Assembly: GCA_001797335.1 (NCBI GenBank)
Contig: MGPE01000002.1
Coordinates: 270,102 to 334,101 of the forward strand
Reading direction: 5' to 3'
Source of the DNA: Deltaproteobacteria bacterium GWA2_38_16
GTDB lineage: Bacteria > Bdellovibrionota > JACOXK01 > 2-02-FULL-40-11
DNA length: 64,000 nucleotides
The notes below the pieces were generated by a model that made no database searches, had not been told where the DNA came from, and worked only from the letters and a program-made list of their open reading frames with translations. Below, one piece after another: positions 35,850 through 45,001 of this stretch. Numbering within the stretch: the first letter of the stretch is position 1; each line of letters starts with the position of its first letter. The position numbers and the translations under genes are program-made.

Positions 35850-38054
35850 ATGATAACTCATAAAAAATACCACTATTTCTTTTTCCTGTCACTGGCAGCT
35901 ATTTTTTTGTTTAATTCGTGTGGAGGCAAGGGAGGAGGAGGCGGCGGAGACACTTCCTCTCAATCAAGCACGATTGAAGGAACAATTCCAGCCTCCCCTC
36001 AACCACAAGTCACTATCCAAGGACCCTCTGACTTTGATCCCAATACAGATACCGAATTTAAAGCAGTTGTACTGCATATGACAGCTCCCTTGATGATACA
36101 GTGGAGCGAAGTAGAGCAAAATTCAGCTATTTCTTTTAATCCTGGTACCCATTCTGTGAGTGATCTTGCAACACCTATTGTAACTCAAGTAAAAGGCACA
36201 ACTGGTTCTTACACACTTAAAGTAGACGTTACAGATGCTCAAAATAAGAAAGCTTCTTACGAAGTAAGCGTCCAAGTCAATCAAGCTCTTCATCAAAATA
36301 GTTTGCCTACTATTTCAAATTTTTCGTCTCCAACATCTGTCACGGAGGGAGAAGAGATATCGGTAACATTTGATGCTCAAGATCCAGATTCTGAAGATAC
36401 CTTATCTTATCAAATTCAAATGAGTGACGCTACGACATCCCTAGAAGGAACACACACGCCTCAAGATGCAATAAATAGTACAGGGCATGTTATTCATAAA
36501 ATTCAATTTGAAACTGCCAAAACCTATGGCCCCTTTAAAATTACGGTGAGTGATGATAAAGGAGGAAAAGCCAGTCAAGAATTTACTATCGTTGTTCAAG
36601 CACAAAAACTATGTACTCCCCACGATTTTAACACTCCCCTCTACACATTCACTCTTGATAGTAGCAAACCAGAGATTTCCATTTCCTCTGTAATACCCAT
36701 GAATGATTATTTTATTGTTTTTTTAAAGGGGGGGTACACAGCTATAGGAGATTTTATCCCTTCAAAAATACTTAAATGGGTTCCAGAAGGTAACACTATC
36801 ATTGAGAAAGATATCAGAAAAGGTTTTACAGTGGCGGGTGGCTATACGGGATGTTTTTCAGACATGGGTAGAGCTTATTATTCTTATAATACCGCCGCCT
36901 TTCCTTCAGATAAGAAGCATGCATTAATCTCAGAAAAATCAAATCATCTGTTTTGTACCGCTATAACCGGGGATGGCATAAATTCAGCCCATTATATCTA
37001 TGATGTGAACGATATTTTTGAGGGAGGAATTCCAACAAATGCAAAATGGTATTCCGTAAATGACACAGGAATTGTGGGGGCTATTTCAAATATTGAGATC
37101 AATGATCCTCCCTTTATCAAGAAAAACAATAATACTCTTTTAACGATAAAACAGATAAGGGATGACTGGAAAATTTTTGATCATTTTGAAGTTTATCAAA
37201 TCAATACTACCCAGCATAGTGATAATCTACATAATAAATGGATAGGAGCAGCGTTCTATAAATCCTTGCCTAAGAATCTCACTTTTCCTGATGGTCAATA
37301 TGTGATTAGTGCTGAGGGGCAAAACAACTTTGGAGTGGATTATGGATGGCTGCATCCCATCTTTTTAGCAGATTCTCGATATATTGCTGCTATTTATACA
37401 TACAAAACATCGGTATACAATGATATTAAACAGCGCGATAAAAGAATTGTCATATTAGTAGATCAAGATGGACAAAGTGAATATCAAGTGCTGCGTTTCT
37501 CAGACAAAATTAAAACGGCAAGTGAATTAAACCTGGTTACAAAAGCTAATGATAATAGACTATTTAAAATTACGAATATGAACTTTATACCTCCCGATAA
37601 ATTACTGATTCAACTCACAAACTTTGTAAGTACAAATGGAGGAATTGCAATAAAAATATTTAGGGACATGAATCCCCAAAATACAATTATTTCAAAAGTT
37701 GTCGAAGAAAAAACCATATTAGGCATTTCGGGCAATGCTACTAAAAATGTTGTTACGGAAGAAAATCAGATGTTTGCCTTTCTTGGTACCAATGAAGCAA
37801 ATATTTTGAAAAATGATTTTAACAATCTTTATATGAGTTCTGAAGAGCGCAGCACTTTCCCTTGGACAAATAAAATTTTAATGGTTTTGGATACCAATAC
37901 CGATAAAAGAAAATTTTTTCCTATCCATCCTATGTCCTATGTTTTCTACAGATCTGACGTGTTAAAGTATTCATTTTCTTCTTCTGAAGGGATAGCCATT
38001 TGGACAGAAGACAATATTAAGCTATTTCCCTACTTAGATAATCAATGTAAATAA
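35850..38054 (+). CDS. Poly-Gly lipoprotein with Ig-like domains and propeller-like body
   Basis: 734 aa. The lipobox is FNSC, with the acylated Cys followed by GGKGGGGGG, then a Ser/Thr/Pro linker. Two beta-sandwich domains follow. The second (about 155-250) is cadherin/Ig-like, with FDAQDPDSEDTLSYQI and FKITVSDDKGGKAS. The remaining ~480 residues have repeating beta segments with aromatic and Asn-rich loops, similar in style to the neighbour at 33855. aagga lies 12 nt before the ATG. Probably co-transcribed with 33855. Likely outer-membrane or surface-exposed; function unknown. Confidence 0.77.
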   Translation: MITHKKYHYFFFLSLAAIFLFNSCGGKGGGGGGDTSSQSSTIEGTIPASPQPQVTIQGPSDFDPNTDTEFKAVVLHMTAPLMIQWSEVEQNSAISFNPGTHSVSDLATPIVTQVKGTTGSYTLKVDVTDAQNKKASYEVSVQVNQALHQNSLPTISNFSSPTSVTEGEEISVTFDAQDPDSEDTLSYQIQMSDATTSLEGTHTPQDAINSTGHVIHKIQFETAKTYGPFKITVSDDKGGKASQEFTIVVQAQKLCTPHDFNTPLYTFTLDSSKPEISISSVIPMNDYFIVFLKGGYTAIGDFIPSKILKWVPEGNTIIEKDIRKGFTVAGGYTGCFSDMGRAYYSYNTAAFPSDKKHALISEKSNHLFCTAITGDGINSAHYIYDVNDIFEGGIPTNAKWYSVNDTGIVGAISNIEINDPPFIKKNNNTLLTIKQIRDDWKIFDHFEVYQINTTQHSDNLHNKWIGAAFYKSLPKNLTFPDGQYVISAEGQNNFGVDYGWLHPIFLADSRYIAAIYTYKTSVYNDIKQRDKRIVILVDQDGQSEYQVLRFSDKIKTASELNLVTKANDNRLFKITNMNFIPPDKLLIQLTNFVSTNGGIAIKIFRDMNPQNTIISKVVEEKTILGISGNATKNVVTEENQMFAFLGTNEANILKNDFNNLYMSSEERSTFPWTNKILMVLDTNTDKRKFFPIHPMSYVFYRSDVLKYSFSSSEGIAIWTEDNIKLFPYLDNQCK

Positions 38055-38191
38055 TCTGTACTCTAAAAGTGTAGGGAATCGATACTCCTCCACCCCCACT
38101 GCTATCTGCGCCGTGAGTTGCGTGCAAAAGAGGAGAAAACGTTAAACCCAACATCATTAAACTTATTATCCACATCATCTTCTTCTTCATA
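38017..38191 (-). pseudogene. Frameshifted small secreted-protein gene
   Basis: A strong AGGAG ribosome site precedes an ATG at 38191 (minus). The first codons read MKKKMMWIIS. In the +1-shifted frame the sequence continues LMMLGLTFSPLLHATHGADS, a complete signal peptide, then SSGGGG and a short tail to a stop at 38017. A run of four T where three would keep the frame explains the break. It overlaps the 3' end of the lipoprotein gene on the other strand. A sequencing slip is the alternative explanation. Confidence 0.5.
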
Positions 38192-38284
38192 AAAAAACTC
38201 CTAAAAAGACATATAGCACAGCTTCGCAGACAATCAAGAGGTCAGTAAATGAATTACCCCCTCTGTAAACTGGGCACAAAATTC

Positions 38285-38307
38285 TTAAGTAATACTTAAT
38301 ATACTTA
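38285..38307. promoter_or_regulatory. Palindrome and direct half-sites before the response regulator
   Basis: TTAAGTA-A-TACTTAA (38285-38299) is a perfect inverted repeat. ATACTTA occurs twice at 38292 and 38301. OmpR/PhoB-type regulators bind repeated 7-bp elements, so this could be an autoregulatory site about 60-85 bp before the gene. Confidence 0.45.
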
Positions 38308-38368
38308 TAAATTTTTAATTTATATTACGTATTCGACGAGCACAGGATGTGATATCTTTCAATGACTT

Positions 38369-39067
38369 ATGGAGGTTTCGTTTAAAAAAGATCACTATAG
38401 TATTCTTATCGTTGATGATGATGAAAAAGATGTTCATCAGGTCAAAGAATATTTCGAGCAACGAAATTATCAAATTCAGCATGTTAAGACGGAAAAGGAA
38501 GCTATTGAAAATTTTAACAATAAGCAATTTGATATTGTTATTTGTGAATATATTTTTCTAGATATGGAAGGGGGGAAACTTTACACAACACTGAAGAACA
38601 TAGATGTTTATATACCGATTATCGTTTTTTCCCATTTTTCGGATGTTCAGCATAAAGTGGCCGCGTTTAAAAATGGGTGTGATGATTATGTTGCAAAGAC
38701 CTCTGAACTAGAAGAATTAGAAATAAGAATGACGGCTCTTCTCCGGAGAATTTACCCCCCCCACTTTTGTTATTTAGTTCGTTTTAAGGATATGGAACTG
38801 GATATGGTTCGCCGAAAAGTAAAAAAAGAAGGAAAAGAAATTGATTTGACAGAAAAGGAATATAAGCTTTTAGCGTATTTGGTAAAAAATAAAAATAAAC
38901 TGGTAACCCGGGAGATGATTTTAAATGAGGTGTGGGAGAAAAATGAAGAAACTCTGACTAATATCATTGATGTATATATTAATTATCTTCGAAAAAAAAT
39001 AGATCTTCCCAATAAAGAGTCTCTGATAAAAACCATCCGCGGCGTTGGCTATAGGATGGATGATTAA
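38369..39067 (+). CDS. OmpR-family response regulator with atypical receiver
   Basis: 232 aa: an N-terminal receiver domain (about 9-125) and a C-terminal OmpR-type winged helix (LTEKEYKLLAYLVKN, then NIIDVYINYLRKKI and TIRGVGYRM). In the receiver the acid pair DDD (16-18), Ser88 and Lys110 are present. The phospho-acceptor position aligned by the FDIVICEYIFLDMEGG segment is Glu60 instead of Asp, and the cis-Pro after Lys is Thr111. It may therefore be locked on or respond without phosphorylation. No histidine kinase is nearby. No ribosome site precedes the ATG. The last 16 codons are duplicated at 62934-62981, at the far end of the glycan island. Confidence 0.88.
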   Translation: MEVSFKKDHYSILIVDDDEKDVHQVKEYFEQRNYQIQHVKTEKEAIENFNNKQFDIVICEYIFLDMEGGKLYTTLKNIDVYIPIIVFSHFSDVQHKVAAFKNGCDDYVAKTSELEELEIRMTALLRRIYPPHFCYLVRFKDMELDMVRRKVKKEGKEIDLTEKEYKLLAYLVKNKNKLVTREMILNEVWEKNEETLTNIIDVYINYLRKKIDLPNKESLIKTIRGVGYRMDD

Positions 39068-39118
39068 TTTTAATACGCGTGAATGATTTCCCATCACAGC
39101 CGTTTTAGAGGAAATTGG
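39020..39118 (+). repeat. Island-flanking direct repeat, left copy
   Basis: 99 bp matching 62934-63032 at 96 positions; the first 74 bp are identical. It contains the end of the response-regulator gene and, on the minus strand (39070-39118), the end of a transglutaminase-like gene. In the latter one Trp codon is a TGA here. It marks the left border of the glycan island. Confidence 0.9.
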
Positions 39119-39119
39119 G
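39070..39119 (-). pseudogene. Relic of transglutaminase-like gene 3' end (island left border)
   Basis: The minus strand reads QFPLKRL-stop-WEIIHAY and then TAA. This is the same C-terminus as the intact gene at 62984-63580, except that the first Trp of the WW pair is TGA. Upstream codons are replaced by island DNA. It is a decayed duplicate of the junction. Confidence 0.75.
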
Positions 39120-39143
39120 TAGTGCAACTAATAAAGATTTTAA

Positions 39144-39171
39144 TAAAAAAATTAGCTATTTTCTAGCTAAT
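39144..39171 (-). terminator. Rho-independent terminator of the LPG-synthase-like gene
   Basis: ATTAGCTA and TAGCTAAT form a perfect 8-bp stem around a 5-nt loop. On the minus strand this is followed by seven T. It sits 12 bp after the stop of the gene at 39184-40068, just inside the island border. Confidence 0.65.
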
Positions 39172-39183
39172 ACTGGGAGCAAG

Positions 39184-40068
39184 TTATGAGATCCCACTCT
39201 TACTATAAATTAACCTAAAATATCTCCCTTTCATAAAAAAAATAAACCCCAGAGATACGGTTATAATAAAAAAGAATAAGCGGAAAATTAAAACCATACT
39301 TAATGCAAGAGGACTAGCCACGCCCAATAAATCCAATAAAAAATACATAGAAATATCATTGACCCCTAGCCCTAAGGGTATTCTGGATAACTTTCCCAAC
39401 AAAAAGGGAATCCAAAAAACAGCATAGGCTTGTATAAAACTTATTTTTGCCCCCACCAATAGGGAGCAAACCCACATCCACAGGCCATTTAAGATACTTA
39501 TCATGAGTAAAATAAGAAAAATGGGAAGAAGACTTTTGAGGGTTATTTTACTCCCCGAACACTCTTGAATAAAAGTCTCTATCATTTTTTCAAAAATATT
39601 TAATCTTTTCCAAAGTTTTAAAGGAAGCAGATTCTTCAGAAAAATAAATACTTGAGAATATCTTAACATCACAAAAAACAGCCCAGAAATTAAAATCATT
39701 AAAACAACGATCAAATTTAAAAAAGAAAGATTTGGATAGCTTAAAGACACAACGTTAACTGCAATCAGAAAACTAAGACAATACATTATTAAATTATAAA
39801 TAAACTCAGCGGATGTGGCGATAAGGGTCTTACTCACAGCAATATTATAGAGTTTTTTTAATAAACTCGCACGCACAACCACTTGGGTTCCACTAAAAAA
39901 GGTAAGATATTGGAAACCGTAAGAAATACATAAAATAAAAAACCAATTTTTCCAATGTAACTTTACACAAAACTGTTTAAATATTAACGAATTTTTAATG
40001 GAAATTAAGAGAATAGAAATTAAATATAAAACCATTAAAAGGCTCGCTAGCAATGAAAATTTTAACAT
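39184..40068 (-). CDS. LPG-synthase-TM (UPF0104)-like membrane protein
   Basis: 294 aa with about eight predicted membrane helices. The pattern matches the transmembrane domain of the lysylphosphatidylglycerol synthase/AglD superfamily: an early GTQVVVRASLL segment and the late signature SRIPLGLGVNDISMYFLL near residue 240. Family members act as flippases or lipid-linked transferases and are frequent in glycan clusters. No soluble transferase domain is attached. The start overlaps the end of the neighbouring GT4 gene by 7 nt, so both are probably one operon, ended by the hairpin at 39144-39171. Confidence 0.8.
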   Translation of the reverse strand: MLKFSLLASLLMVLYLISILLISIKNSLIFKQFCVKLHWKNWFFILCISYGFQYLTFFSGTQVVVRASLLKKLYNIAVSKTLIATSAEFIYNLIMYCLSFLIAVNVVSLSYPNLSFLNLIVVLMILISGLFFVMLRYSQVFIFLKNLLPLKLWKRLNIFEKMIETFIQECSGSKITLKSLLPIFLILLMISILNGLWMWVCSLLVGAKISFIQAYAVFWIPFLLGKLSRIPLGLGVNDISMYFLLDLLGVASPLALSMVLIFRLFFFIITVSLGFIFFMKGRYFRLIYSKSGIS

Positions 40069-41225
40069 CCCCGCACATCTTGTGTATAAAATTTATCTAG
40101 TCGCGCCACATGATCGGAAAATGAAAAATTTTTCTCTAGCCGCTCAAATCCTGCATCCCCATATTCTTTTTGAAGATTTGGATTTTTAATAAGTTGTATA
40201 ATGGCATCTGCCAAAGTCTCAGGTTGCCTAGCAGGCACTAACAAACCCGTTTTAAACGGAACAATAACTTCAGGGATCCCTTCCACATTTGTAGCAACAA
40301 TGGGTTTTTTAAATAACATTGCTTCTAATAAAACCCGCCCAAACGCTTCCTGCTCTGAACTTAATACAAATATATCAAAAATCTGGGCCCATTGAAAAGC
40401 ATTTGGAACGCTTCCCATGAAAAGCACTTTATCAGCAATTTCTAATTTAAAAACTTGCTTTTGAAAATCTAAAATTTCTAAACCTCCCCCAATAACAATA
40501 ACTATAATATTAGAATGCTCTTTAGCCACAAACTGCAATGCCTCAAAAAAATACTTATAATTTTTCTGGGGTCTAAAATTAGCGATTGTTCCAATAAATA
40601 CTGTCTCAGTGTTCAAATTCTCTTTATGACTTATAAGATCAATTTTTTTAATAAGCTCGACCACAGGAAGGCTTTTTTTAATTAACTCATTTATTTGTAT
40701 TCCGGTTGGAATAACACAAATGGAACTTTTAGCATGATAAGATGTTTTCTCAAGATATGTTTTTACATAATTTGAAATTGCGATAAAATGATTGGTAAAT
40801 CTACGCGACAATCTCTCTATTTTATATATCCATGAATTATCTTTAAATTGATAGGCATGGTGTTGAGTGGTAATCACTGGAATATTAAAAATAAATCCTA
40901 AAAATCGCCCCAGTATGCTGGCATGAATAAGATGCGTATGAATATAGTGTGGCTTAGCACAAATGATAAAACTAATAAGATTAAAAACTTTTAATACTGA
41001 AAACTTACCCTTTTTAATTAAACCCATAATATGCACATCTTTAAATTGTGGATTATATTTTAATATTTCCCCATCCCCTTTTAAATAGGCCACAGCTAGA
41101 GAATATTTCGCTGGGTCTGCATGAGTAATCTCATCCCATAAACGTACTTCCGCTCCTCCAAAATCCATCGTGGTAATGATATGTAAAATTTTTATTTTTT
41201 CCTTCATGTGATCCCGAAGTTCCAT
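40062..41225 (-). CDS. GT4 family glycosyltransferase
   Basis: 387 aa, GT-B fold. The N-terminal domain starts KILHIITTMDFGGAEVRLWDE. The C-terminal donor-binding domain has IGTIANFRPQKNY and the EX7E-like motif SSEQEAFGRVLLEAMLFKKPIV, followed by EVIVPFKTGLLVPARQPE. It transfers a sugar from a nucleotide sugar to a lipid-linked or cell-surface glycan; the sugar is unknown. The first ATG is at 41225. The ATG at 41207 (MKEKIKILH) fits the family start better and has a weak GGGAT. First gene of a two-gene minus-strand operon, divergent from 41310. Confidence 0.88.
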   Translation of the reverse strand: MELRDHMKEKIKILHIITTMDFGGAEVRLWDEITHADPAKYSLAVAYLKGDGEILKYNPQFKDVHIMGLIKKGKFSVLKVFNLISFIICAKPHYIHTHLIHASILGRFLGFIFNIPVITTQHHAYQFKDNSWIYKIERLSRRFTNHFIAISNYVKTYLEKTSYHAKSSICVIPTGIQINELIKKSLPVVELIKKIDLISHKENLNTETVFIGTIANFRPQKNYKYFFEALQFVAKEHSNIIVIVIGGGLEILDFQKQVFKLEIADKVLFMGSVPNAFQWAQIFDIFVLSSEQEAFGRVLLEAMLFKKPIVATNVEGIPEVIVPFKTGLLVPARQPETLADAIIQLIKNPNLQKEYGDAGFERLEKNFSFSDHVARLDKFYTQDVRGC

Positions 41226-41309
41226 ACAGGCAATTCATTCTATTTAAAGAAAAAAAAAACGCTAGGAAAATTCCATGAAACACCTATATACTTCATAGTC
41301 AGTTAATTC

Positions 41310-42473
41310 ATGCAAACTCAAAGAATTTTAATATTTACGAGCATTTTCCCACCAGACATTGGTGGACCGGCCACGTTTGTGAATGAATTCTCCAAGCGCC
41401 TCATCCATTTTGGAGGAAAGGTTCAAATATTAACTTTTTCTAATATAAAGACTTTTCATTTTCAAACTTTTGTAAAAGAAAGAGTAACTATACACAAAAT
41501 TCCTTTTCGCAATCACATTATATTAAGATCATTATACGCTTTGTACTTTCTGATCACCCATAAAAATGAGTACACTCTTATATACGCGCATGGATCTGTC
41601 TGGGATACTGGATTACCTGCGCTTATTGCCACAAAAACACTTAGAAAAAAACTTGTTATAAAGGTTACAGGAGACAATGCATGGGAGCGATCTTTTCAAA
41701 AGAAGAACTTTAACCTCTCTCTTGAAGAATTTTATGTATCCAAGACACCCTTAAAAATAAAAATTTTTAAATTTCTCCAACGTTTTATTAGTAATCATTG
41801 CGATAAAATTATTGTTCCGAGCACATACTGTAAGACATTAGTGGAAAAATGGAACCCGAGTAATTCTAAAAAAATAGCAATCATTTATAACGCTGTTTCT
41901 TTAGACAACCCTCCATATTCTAAAGACAAAATTCGTGAGATTCTGGAACTTAATCCAAAAAGTTTTATTTTACTCTCAATTACGCGCCTAGTACTACATA
42001 AAGGCATACAGGAAATGATTGAAATTATGGATAAGCTTATTACTAAAATCCCACAGGCTGAGCTTCTTATTATTGGATCTGGCCCCGTAAAAATACCTCC
42101 TCGCCCCCATGTAAAACACATGGAAGCCATAGAAAATTCTAAATGTCACTTGTTCTATAAAGCCAGCGATATTTTCATCTTAAATTCAAAATATGAAGGA
42201 TTATCGCATGTAATTTTAGAAGCGATGAGCCATGGCCTTCCCTGTGTTGTTTCTAATGTTGGGGGAAACGCTGAAGTTATTCTCTCAGGCAAAAACGGAT
42301 TTCTATTCAAACACAATGATTATGATGATTGTATAAATAAAATTACAACTTTATATAATAATTCAGATTTGTATAAGAATACCTCTAAACTGGCACTAGA
42401 GAGAGCTAAAAATTTTAGTTGGCAACACTGTCTTGCTCGACATAGAAATATTTTTTCAGAACTTTCCCCATGA
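41310..42473 (+). CDS. GT4 family glycosyltransferase
   Basis: 387 aa with a GT-B fold. The acceptor-side opening is ILIFTSIFPPDIGGPATFVNEF, typical of WcaI/PimB-like enzymes. The donor domain has LLSITRLVLHKGIQEMIEIM, and the conserved LNSKYEGLSHVILEAMSHG provides the two Glu of the family. Adds a sugar during glycan chain assembly; donor and acceptor unknown. The stop overlaps the start of the following membrane protein gene by 4 nt, so the two are translated together. No clear ribosome site before the ATG. Confidence 0.88.
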   Translation: MQTQRILIFTSIFPPDIGGPATFVNEFSKRLIHFGGKVQILTFSNIKTFHFQTFVKERVTIHKIPFRNHIILRSLYALYFLITHKNEYTLIYAHGSVWDTGLPALIATKTLRKKLVIKVTGDNAWERSFQKKNFNLSLEEFYVSKTPLKIKIFKFLQRFISNHCDKIIVPSTYCKTLVEKWNPSNSKKIAIIYNAVSLDNPPYSKDKIREILELNPKSFILLSITRLVLHKGIQEMIEIMDKLITKIPQAELLIIGSGPVKIPPRPHVKHMEAIENSKCHLFYKASDIFILNSKYEGLSHVILEAMSHGLPCVVSNVGGNAEVILSGKNGFLFKHNDYDDCINKITTLYNNSDLYKNTSKLALERAKNFSWQHCLARHRNIFSELSP

Positions 42474-43654
42474 AAGCTCTCAATAACAAAAAACTAATTC
42501 TAGGTATTCTCATTTCAGCAACCTTACTTAGAGTCTTATTTTTGATTTTAAAAAATTATTATTTCAACCTGGACTACACAGAAGATGAGCTAAACTATGC
42601 CATAGGAGGCCAGCATCTAATAGATCATTGGCTTCATAATAAAAATATCGATTTTTTTGAATTTAAGAGTATAGATAAAGGATTTTATTATTTAAATAGT
42701 ATTTTAGAAATAATCGTCGGGAATAACATCACTGCATTGCAAACTATTAGCATCTTCTCTTGGACTCTAGGAAGTTATATTTTATTTAAACTGGTTAAAT
42801 TAATATTTTCTAATCGAGAAGCACTGCTTACTTTAGCGGGATGCTCTTATGCACCTTTTTTAATTTATACTTCCACATTAAATACCAAAGAATCTGTCTT
42901 ATATTTAATATTAAACAGCACTCTATTTTTTTTAGCTCTTTTATTAAAAAAATATTTTCAGCCACTGTATTTAGTAGGATTAATATCTTGCTTAGCATGT
43001 CTTTTATTTTTTCGCCTATACATGGGCCTAATTATTATTACAATTTGCTATATAACTTTTTTTATATACGTCATTTATAATCCAATAAACAAAAAATATC
43101 TTTATATAACGGCCTTGATCCTCATTGCCCTCTTTAGCGCCATTCCTATACATGAATACTTAATTTTTAGGATAGGAGATAAAATTATTTTAAGCACTTT
43201 GTGTCAATCTGTGAATACTGCCTTGCAGAGTAGCTGCACAGGAAAGCACATCTTATATGCCAATGTTGACATAAAAACATTAGGAGCTTTTTTATCTTTC
43301 CTCCCCAAATCACTCATGATGTTTTTTGCAGCCCCCTTACCATATATTTTTTCTAAACCATTAAGTATGTTTGAAAAACTTATTCTGATAGAAGTCATAC
43401 CACTGCTCATCTTAAGTTTATATATATCGAAAGGAGTTTATTTATCTCTTAAAGAACAAAATTTTAACGGAAAATTACTGATTCTTACCATAGCCCTTTT
43501 CACAACCATATTTACAATTATATTTTCTACTATAAATTGCAATCTAGGGACTCTGTATCGGCATAAAAGTTCACTATACCCATTTTATTTTATGTTTATT
43601 GCATATGGAATTCGAAAAAAGCATCACACTCTCAACAAAAATCATTCAACTTGA
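42470..43654 (+). CDS. Multispanning membrane protein, GT-C/polymerase-like
   Basis: 394 aa with about ten predicted helices. After the first helix comes an outer loop with an acidic cluster (DYTEDELNYAIGGQHL) in the position where GT-C transferases (dolichyl-phosphate-mannose-dependent type) carry their catalytic acidic residues. It could transfer a polyprenyl-linked sugar on the periplasmic side, or act as an O-unit polymerase. Sequence alone does not decide. It is coupled (4-nt overlap) to the GT4 gene upstream. Very A+T-rich. Convergent with the next GT4 gene. Confidence 0.65.
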   Translation: MKALNNKKLILGILISATLLRVLFLILKNYYFNLDYTEDELNYAIGGQHLIDHWLHNKNIDFFEFKSIDKGFYYLNSILEIIVGNNITALQTISIFSWTLGSYILFKLVKLIFSNREALLTLAGCSYAPFLIYTSTLNTKESVLYLILNSTLFFLALLLKKYFQPLYLVGLISCLACLLFFRLYMGLIIITICYITFFIYVIYNPINKKYLYITALILIALFSAIPIHEYLIFRIGDKIILSTLCQSVNTALQSSCTGKHILYANVDIKTLGAFLSFLPKSLMMFFAAPLPYIFSKPLSMFEKLILIEVIPLLILSLYISKGVYLSLKEQNFNGKLLILTIALFTTIFTIIFSTINCNLGTLYRHKSSLYPFYFMFIAYGIRKKHHTLNKNHST

Positions 43655-43672
43655 TACTACCATAATCATATT

Positions 43673-44833
43673 TCACTGATTACTGTTTACAAATTCAATA
43701 ATATTATTTACCCGAGTCTTCCAGATATATTGCTTAGCTGTAAGTTTTGAATAATATTTTAATGTTTCCGCCAAATCTTTATTTTCAGAAATATTTGTAA
43801 TTGCCCTTGCAATAGCGAGAGAATTATTTGGTTCAACTAAAATTGCATTCTTCCCATGCGTTAGAATTTCTGCAATAAATGGTAAATTTGGAGCAACCAT
43901 TGGCTTCCCAGCAGCTAAATATTCAAATATTTTTAATGGAGATCTTGGCACATGATTACCGTTCTTATCATAACAAACAACTAATATATCGGCTAATCTT
44001 AAAAACTTCTGCGTATTAATATAATCTGTATACCCCATAAAAAGAACTCTATGATAGACATTAAGCTGCTTAACTAAGTGCTTAAATTGGATTATTTGAG
44101 AAGCTGTACCCCCTAAAATATATAATACATAGCGTTGATTTAAATATTTAAAAGATTCGATAATAAATTCTATTCCCCTATCTTTTGATACGCTGCCTGC
44201 ATATAAAACATTAATTTTTTGATGATCGATATCAACGCATTGGACTGCACGGTTTGTTTTATAATTTAAAAAATCCACTTCACTGGCCCCACTAGATGCA
44301 ACGAGAATTTTATGCTCAAAAATGTTACCATTGTTGATGAGCGCTTCTTTTATAGTTTTATTTAAAACAATGATTTTTGATGCTCGCCTTAAAAGAATTT
44401 TATAAAAAAACATGAAAGATTCAGGTAATCTATGCACTTCATAAATTATTTTTGACTTTGTCAATGAAAACAAAAAAGCAAGATCTTCCTGCCTTACAAA
44501 TATCCACCCTCTTTTTTTGAAGCTTAAGTAAATAAGTGCAGTCAGCCAAAAAAATAAAGTATTAACCCTTGAAAAATTTAAAAACGATAAATATTTAAAC
44601 CTATAAAAAATAAAGAAATCAATTGTGGGTAATCTTTTAATTTTAAATTTCTCAACTCCAAAATACGAAAAAACATCTTTAACTGCTGCCATTCTACTTG
44701 TTTGAAATCTGAAAGGAACAATCAATTCAATTTCGATACCTTGTTTTTTAAATGCAGAACACATATTTACGATTTGAACACAATGGGCCCTTTCTGAAGG
44801 TATTCTGACATTGACTAAGTAGTATAATATCAT
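43673..44833 (-). CDS. GT4 family glycosyltransferase
   Basis: 386 aa. The start MILYYLVNVRIPSERAHCVQ is a typical opening for this GT4 subgroup. The donor domain contains VLYAGSVSKDRGIEFIIESF and later RSPLKIFEYLAAGKPMVAPN, with the second Glu of the family in KIFEYL. It transfers an unknown sugar. The 5' end and upstream region (44802-44859) are repeated in mutated form at 60641-60698, so a second copy of this gene once existed in the island. Confidence 0.87.
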   Translation of the reverse strand: MILYYLVNVRIPSERAHCVQIVNMCSAFKKQGIEIELIVPFRFQTSRMAAVKDVFSYFGVEKFKIKRLPTIDFFIFYRFKYLSFLNFSRVNTLFFWLTALIYLSFKKRGWIFVRQEDLAFLFSLTKSKIIYEVHRLPESFMFFYKILLRRASKIIVLNKTIKEALINNGNIFEHKILVASSGASEVDFLNYKTNRAVQCVDIDHQKINVLYAGSVSKDRGIEFIIESFKYLNQRYVLYILGGTASQIIQFKHLVKQLNVYHRVLFMGYTDYINTQKFLRLADILVVCYDKNGNHVPRSPLKIFEYLAAGKPMVAPNLPFIAEILTHGKNAILVEPNNSLAIARAITNISENKDLAETLKYYSKLTAKQYIWKTRVNNIIEFVNSNQ

Positions 44834-45001
44834 ATGATACGATTAATAATTTTCAATTGATCCTATTAATCACCGGCAAATGAATATTCTTCCTTGCCTC
44901 TTTTTTTGATATATTTAGAATTAATCAACTTTTCCATAACAAGACGATTTTGTCATATTATATTTGAATATCAATGCCAAATTCGTGTATCTTAAAAAAA
45001 T

